From positions 1-9,376 of the forward strand of contig JAPLUJ010000669.1 of NCBI GenBank assembly GCA_026397695.1: a stretch of DNA of 9,376 nucleotides. The letters are read 5' to 3'. The stretch is from Verrucomicrobiota bacterium (GTDB lineage: Bacteria > Verrucomicrobiota > Verrucomicrobiia > Verrucomicrobiales > Akkermansiaceae). This document shows positions 6,826-9,376 of the stretch, one piece after another; positions within the stretch are counted from its first letter, which is position 1; each line of letters opens with the position of its first letter. The translations under genes and the position numbers were made by a program. The notes under the pieces were generated by a model. The model was not told where the DNA came from. It did not search any database and worked only from the letters and a program-made list of their open reading frames with translations.

Positions 6826-9376
6826 TCAATTTCCGCCGATGCGTGACAGGTCCTTGAGGTTTTCCTCGAAGGCGGCCATGGCGGCTTGGTCGCCGGTGAG
6901 CCCCTGCTCCTCAACTTTGCGGAAGCACGCGAGCATGCGCTCGTAGTCGCGCGGGAACACCTTGAGGAAATTCGCCAGTTCCGTGTCCCAGTTGTCTAAC
7001 AGCCATTGGCCGCGGGCCGAGCCGGTGAGCGCGACGTGAGTGGCGATCTCCGCCTTCACCAGAGCGATGTCTTCATCCCCGCACTCGATGAGGCGGTAGA
7101 GGTTGACCATGTCCTTGTTAAGGCGTTTTGCGAACAGACCGTCGAGGTCATAGACATAGGCGATGCCGCCGGACATGCCGGCGGCGAAGTTGCGGCCGGT
7201 CGCGCCTAACACAATCACCTGGCCGCCCGTCATGTATTCGCAACCATGGTCACCGACGCCTTCCACCACGGCCTTGACGCCCGAGTTGCGGACGCAGAAC
7301 CGCTCGCCGGCAATGCCGTTGATGTAGGCCGCGCCCGAGGTGGCGCCGTAAAACGCGACATTGCCTATCAGAATGTTTTCCTCGGCCTTTAAGAGCACTC
7401 CTTTGGGTGGATGGACGATCACCTTGGATCCTGATAGACCCTTGCCAAGATAGTCGTTGGCGTCGCCCTCGAGCACGAAGGTCATGCCCGCCGGGGTGAA
7501 GGCGGCGAACGACTGGCCGGCGCTGCCGGTGAACTTCAGATGAATGGTGTCCTCCGGCAGGCCCGCCCCGCCGTGCTTGCGGGTCACTTCGCTGCCGGTG
7601 ATGGTGCCGACCACGCGGTTGACGTTGGTGATGGGAAATTCCCCGCGGACTTTCACCCCGAGTTTGATGGCCGGCCGACAAAGCGGGAGCAGGTGGGTGT
7701 TGTCGAACGCATGTTTCAGACCGTGATCCTGTGAGATCTTGGAGTAGGTGCCGACTTCATTGTCGACGTCGGGCTTGTGGAAGATGGGGGTAAGGTCCAC
7801 ACCGCGGGCTTTCCAGTGGTTCGTCGCCTCGGCGGTATCGAGGCACTCGGCGTGGCCGACCATTTCCTGGAGCGTGCGGAAGCCGCAAGCGGCCATGATT
7901 TCACGCAGTTCGGTGGCGATGAACCGCATGAAATTGATCACGTGCTCCGGCTTGCCGGCGAAGTTCTTGCGGAGTTCCGGATCCTGGGTGGCAACACCGA
8001 CCGGGCAGGTGTTTTTCTGGCAGACGCGCATCATCAGGCAACCCACGGAAACCAGCGGCGCGGTGGCAAACCCGAATTCCTCCGCACCTAACAGCGCGGC
8101 GATGGCGACGTCGCGCCCGGTTTTCAACTGTCCGTCGGCCTCTAACACCACACGACTGCGCAGGTCGTTGAGCAACAGGATCTGGTTGGTTTCCGCGAGG
8201 CCGAGTTCCCATGGCACGCCGGTATTGTAGATTGATGACGACGGGGAGGCACCCGTGCCACCGTCGTGGCCGGAGATCAGGATGACATCGGCATGCGCCT
8301 TGGCGACGCCGGCGGCGATGGTGCCGACGCCAACCTCCGCCACCAGTTTCACGTTGATGCGTGCCTGCGGGTTGGCGTTTTTCAGGTCGTGAATCAATTC
8401 CGCTAGATCTTCGATCGAGTAGATGTCGTGGTGCGGGGGAGGCGAAACCAGACCCACGCCGGGAGTCGAGTAACGGACCTTGGCAATCCACGGATAGACC
8501 TTGGAACCGGGCAGTTCGCCGCCTTCGCCGGGTTTGGCACCCTGGGAGATCTTAATCTGGATTTCATCGGCGTTGACGAGGTATTCACTGGTCACGCCGA
8601 AGCGGCCGGAGGCCACCTGTTTGATGGCGGAGCGTTTGCTGTCGCCGTTAGGAAGCGGTTTGAAACGTTCGGGATCCTCGCCACCTTCGCCGGTGTTGGA
8701 CTTGCCGCCGATGCGGTTCATGGCAATGGCCAGCGTTTCGTGGGCCTCCTGGGAGATCGACCCGTAGGACATGGCTCCGGTCTTGAAACGCTGGGTGATG
8801 GCTTCGATCGACTGCACCTCGTCAAGCGGCACCGGCGGGCGTTTGTAGCGGAAGCGCATCAGGCCGCGCAAGGTTGACATGTTCTCGCTCTGGTCGTTGA
8901 CCTTTTTGGCATACTGTTGGTACACCTCATAACTGTTAGTCCGCACCGCTTTCTGGAGCAGGTGGATGGTTTCCGGGTTGAAGAGGTGGTATTCGCCATC
9001 ACTGCGCCATTGATAGGTGCCGCCGGACTCGAGCGCGCGGTCTGCGGTTGCGATGTGGCGGTCGGGAAACGCGGCACGGTGGCGGATCAGCGTTTCCTCG
9101 GCGATCTGATCAATGCCCAAGCCCTTGCAGCGACTGGAGGTGCCGGTGAAATATTTGTTCACCACACCCAATTTCAGGCCGATGGTTTCAAAAATCTGTG
9201 CGCCGCGGTAGGATGCTACGGTCGAGATGCCCATCTTGGCCATGGTTTTCACCACACCCTTGATCGAGCCTTTCAGATAGTTATAGACCGCCTTGTCGAA
9301 ATCCATGTCGAGCATTTGATCGCGGATCATTTGATAGATGGAATCGAATGCCATGTAGGGGTTGATGGCATCCGCA
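6826..9376 (-). CDS. gltB: Glutamate synthase [NADPH] large (alpha) subunit, C-terminal part
   Basis: The frame runs to the right edge of the window (codons for ADAINPY precede the internal Met at 9354), so the 5' end, including the glutamine amidotransferase domain, lies outside. About 850 of some 1,500 residues are visible. From Met9354: the end of the central domain (1-150); the FMN-binding synthase barrel with [11 protein letters not shown] (221-231), [38 protein letters not shown] (246-283), [22 protein letters not shown] (296-317) and [12 protein letters not shown] (360-371); the 3Fe-4S cysteines 439, 445 and 450 in [17 protein letters not shown]; and the C-terminal GXGXG beta-helix domain ([21 protein letters not shown], 710-730). 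All motifs are intact with no frameshift. It transfers ammonia, released from glutamine, to 2-oxoglutarate. A neighbouring gltD indicates the NADPH-dependent bacterial enzyme rather than the ferredoxin type. The promoter is outside the window. Confidence 0.97.
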   Translation of the reverse strand, partial: ADAINPYMAFDSIYQMIRDQMLDMDFDKAVYNYLKGSIKGVVKTMAKMGISTVASYRGAQIFETIGLKLGVVNKYFTGTSSRCKGLGIDQIAEETLIRHRAAFPDRHIATADRALESGGTYQWRSDGEYHLFNPETIHLLQKAVRTNSYEVYQQYAKKVNDQSENMSTLRGLMRFRYKRPPVPLDEVQSIEAITQRFKTGAMSYGSISQEAHETLAIAMNRIGGKSNTGEGGEDPERFKPLPNGDSKRSAIKQVASGRFGVTSEYLVNADEIQIKISQGAKPGEGGELPGSKVYPWIAKVRYSTPGVGLVSPPPHHDIYSIEDLAELIHDLKNANPQARINVKLVAEVGVGTIAAGVAKAHADVILISGHDGGTGASPSSSIYNTGVPWELGLAETNQILLLNDLRSRVVLEADGQLKTGRDVAIAALLGAEEFGFATAPLVSVGCLMMRVCQKNTCPVGVATQDPELRKNFAGKPEHVINFMRFIATELREIMAACGFRTLQEMVGHAECLDTAEATNHWKARGVDLTPIFHKPDVDNEVGTYSKISQDHGLKHAFDNTHLLPLCRPAIKLGVKVRGEFPITNVNRVVGTITGSEVTRKHGGAGLPEDTIHLKFTGSAGQSFAAFTPAGMTFVLEGDANDYLGKGLSGSKVIVHPPKGVLLKAEENILIGNVAFYGATSGAAYINGIAGERFCVRNSGVKAVVEGVGDHGCEYMTGGQVIVLGATGRNFAAGMSGGIAYVYDLDGLFAKRLNKDMVNLYRLIECGDEDIALVKAEIATHVALTGSARGQWLLDNWDTELANFLKVFPRDYERMLACFRKVEEQGLTGDQAAMAAFEENLKDLSRIGGN

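Overview
The window looks like chromosomal DNA from a moderately GC-rich bacterium (roughly 60% GC by eye). A member of the Verrucomicrobiota, or a related PVC-group lineage, is the best guess. The reasons are an exported ThuA-like protein next to an exported sugar-phosphate-isomerase-like protein, a lysine/alanine-rich lipoprotein with a KPDGSG motif, a TPR protein, and mostly weak Shine-Dalgarno sequences. No rRNA or marker gene confirms this, so the taxonomic call is an inference.

Layout. From 1 to 5069 everything reads on the + strand: the 3' part of a TPR-protein gene (1-843); a glycoside hydrolase family 31 gene broken by an internal deletion (about 855-2263); a 247-bp spacer; a lipoprotein gene (2511-3398); a ThuA-like gene (3446-4186); and a sugar isomerase/epimerase-like TIM-barrel gene (4236-5069). 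From 5130 to the end everything reads on the - strand: gltD (5130-6626) and, upstream of it, the 3' half of gltB (6826 to beyond the right edge). A strong hairpin (5093-5129) lies between the two converging blocks.

How the genes work together. gltB and gltD encode the two subunits of NADPH-dependent glutamate synthase (ammonia assimilation). An unusual 199-bp spacer with a long imperfect inverted repeat made of AAGAC-type words separates them. The ThuA-like and epimerase-like proteins both carry signal peptides and form a probable exported sugar-modification pair, with unknown substrate. The GH31 remnant has lost the catalytic core and should be inactive.

No complete new defence or mobile system is visible. 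The most unusual DNA-level signal is the hexamer TGTTAG/CTAACA. It occurs 16 times on the two strands, against about 3 expected from base composition, in several reading frames and in non-coding DNA. It also accounts for most of the rare TTA leucine codons. It is absent from the GH31 remnant.
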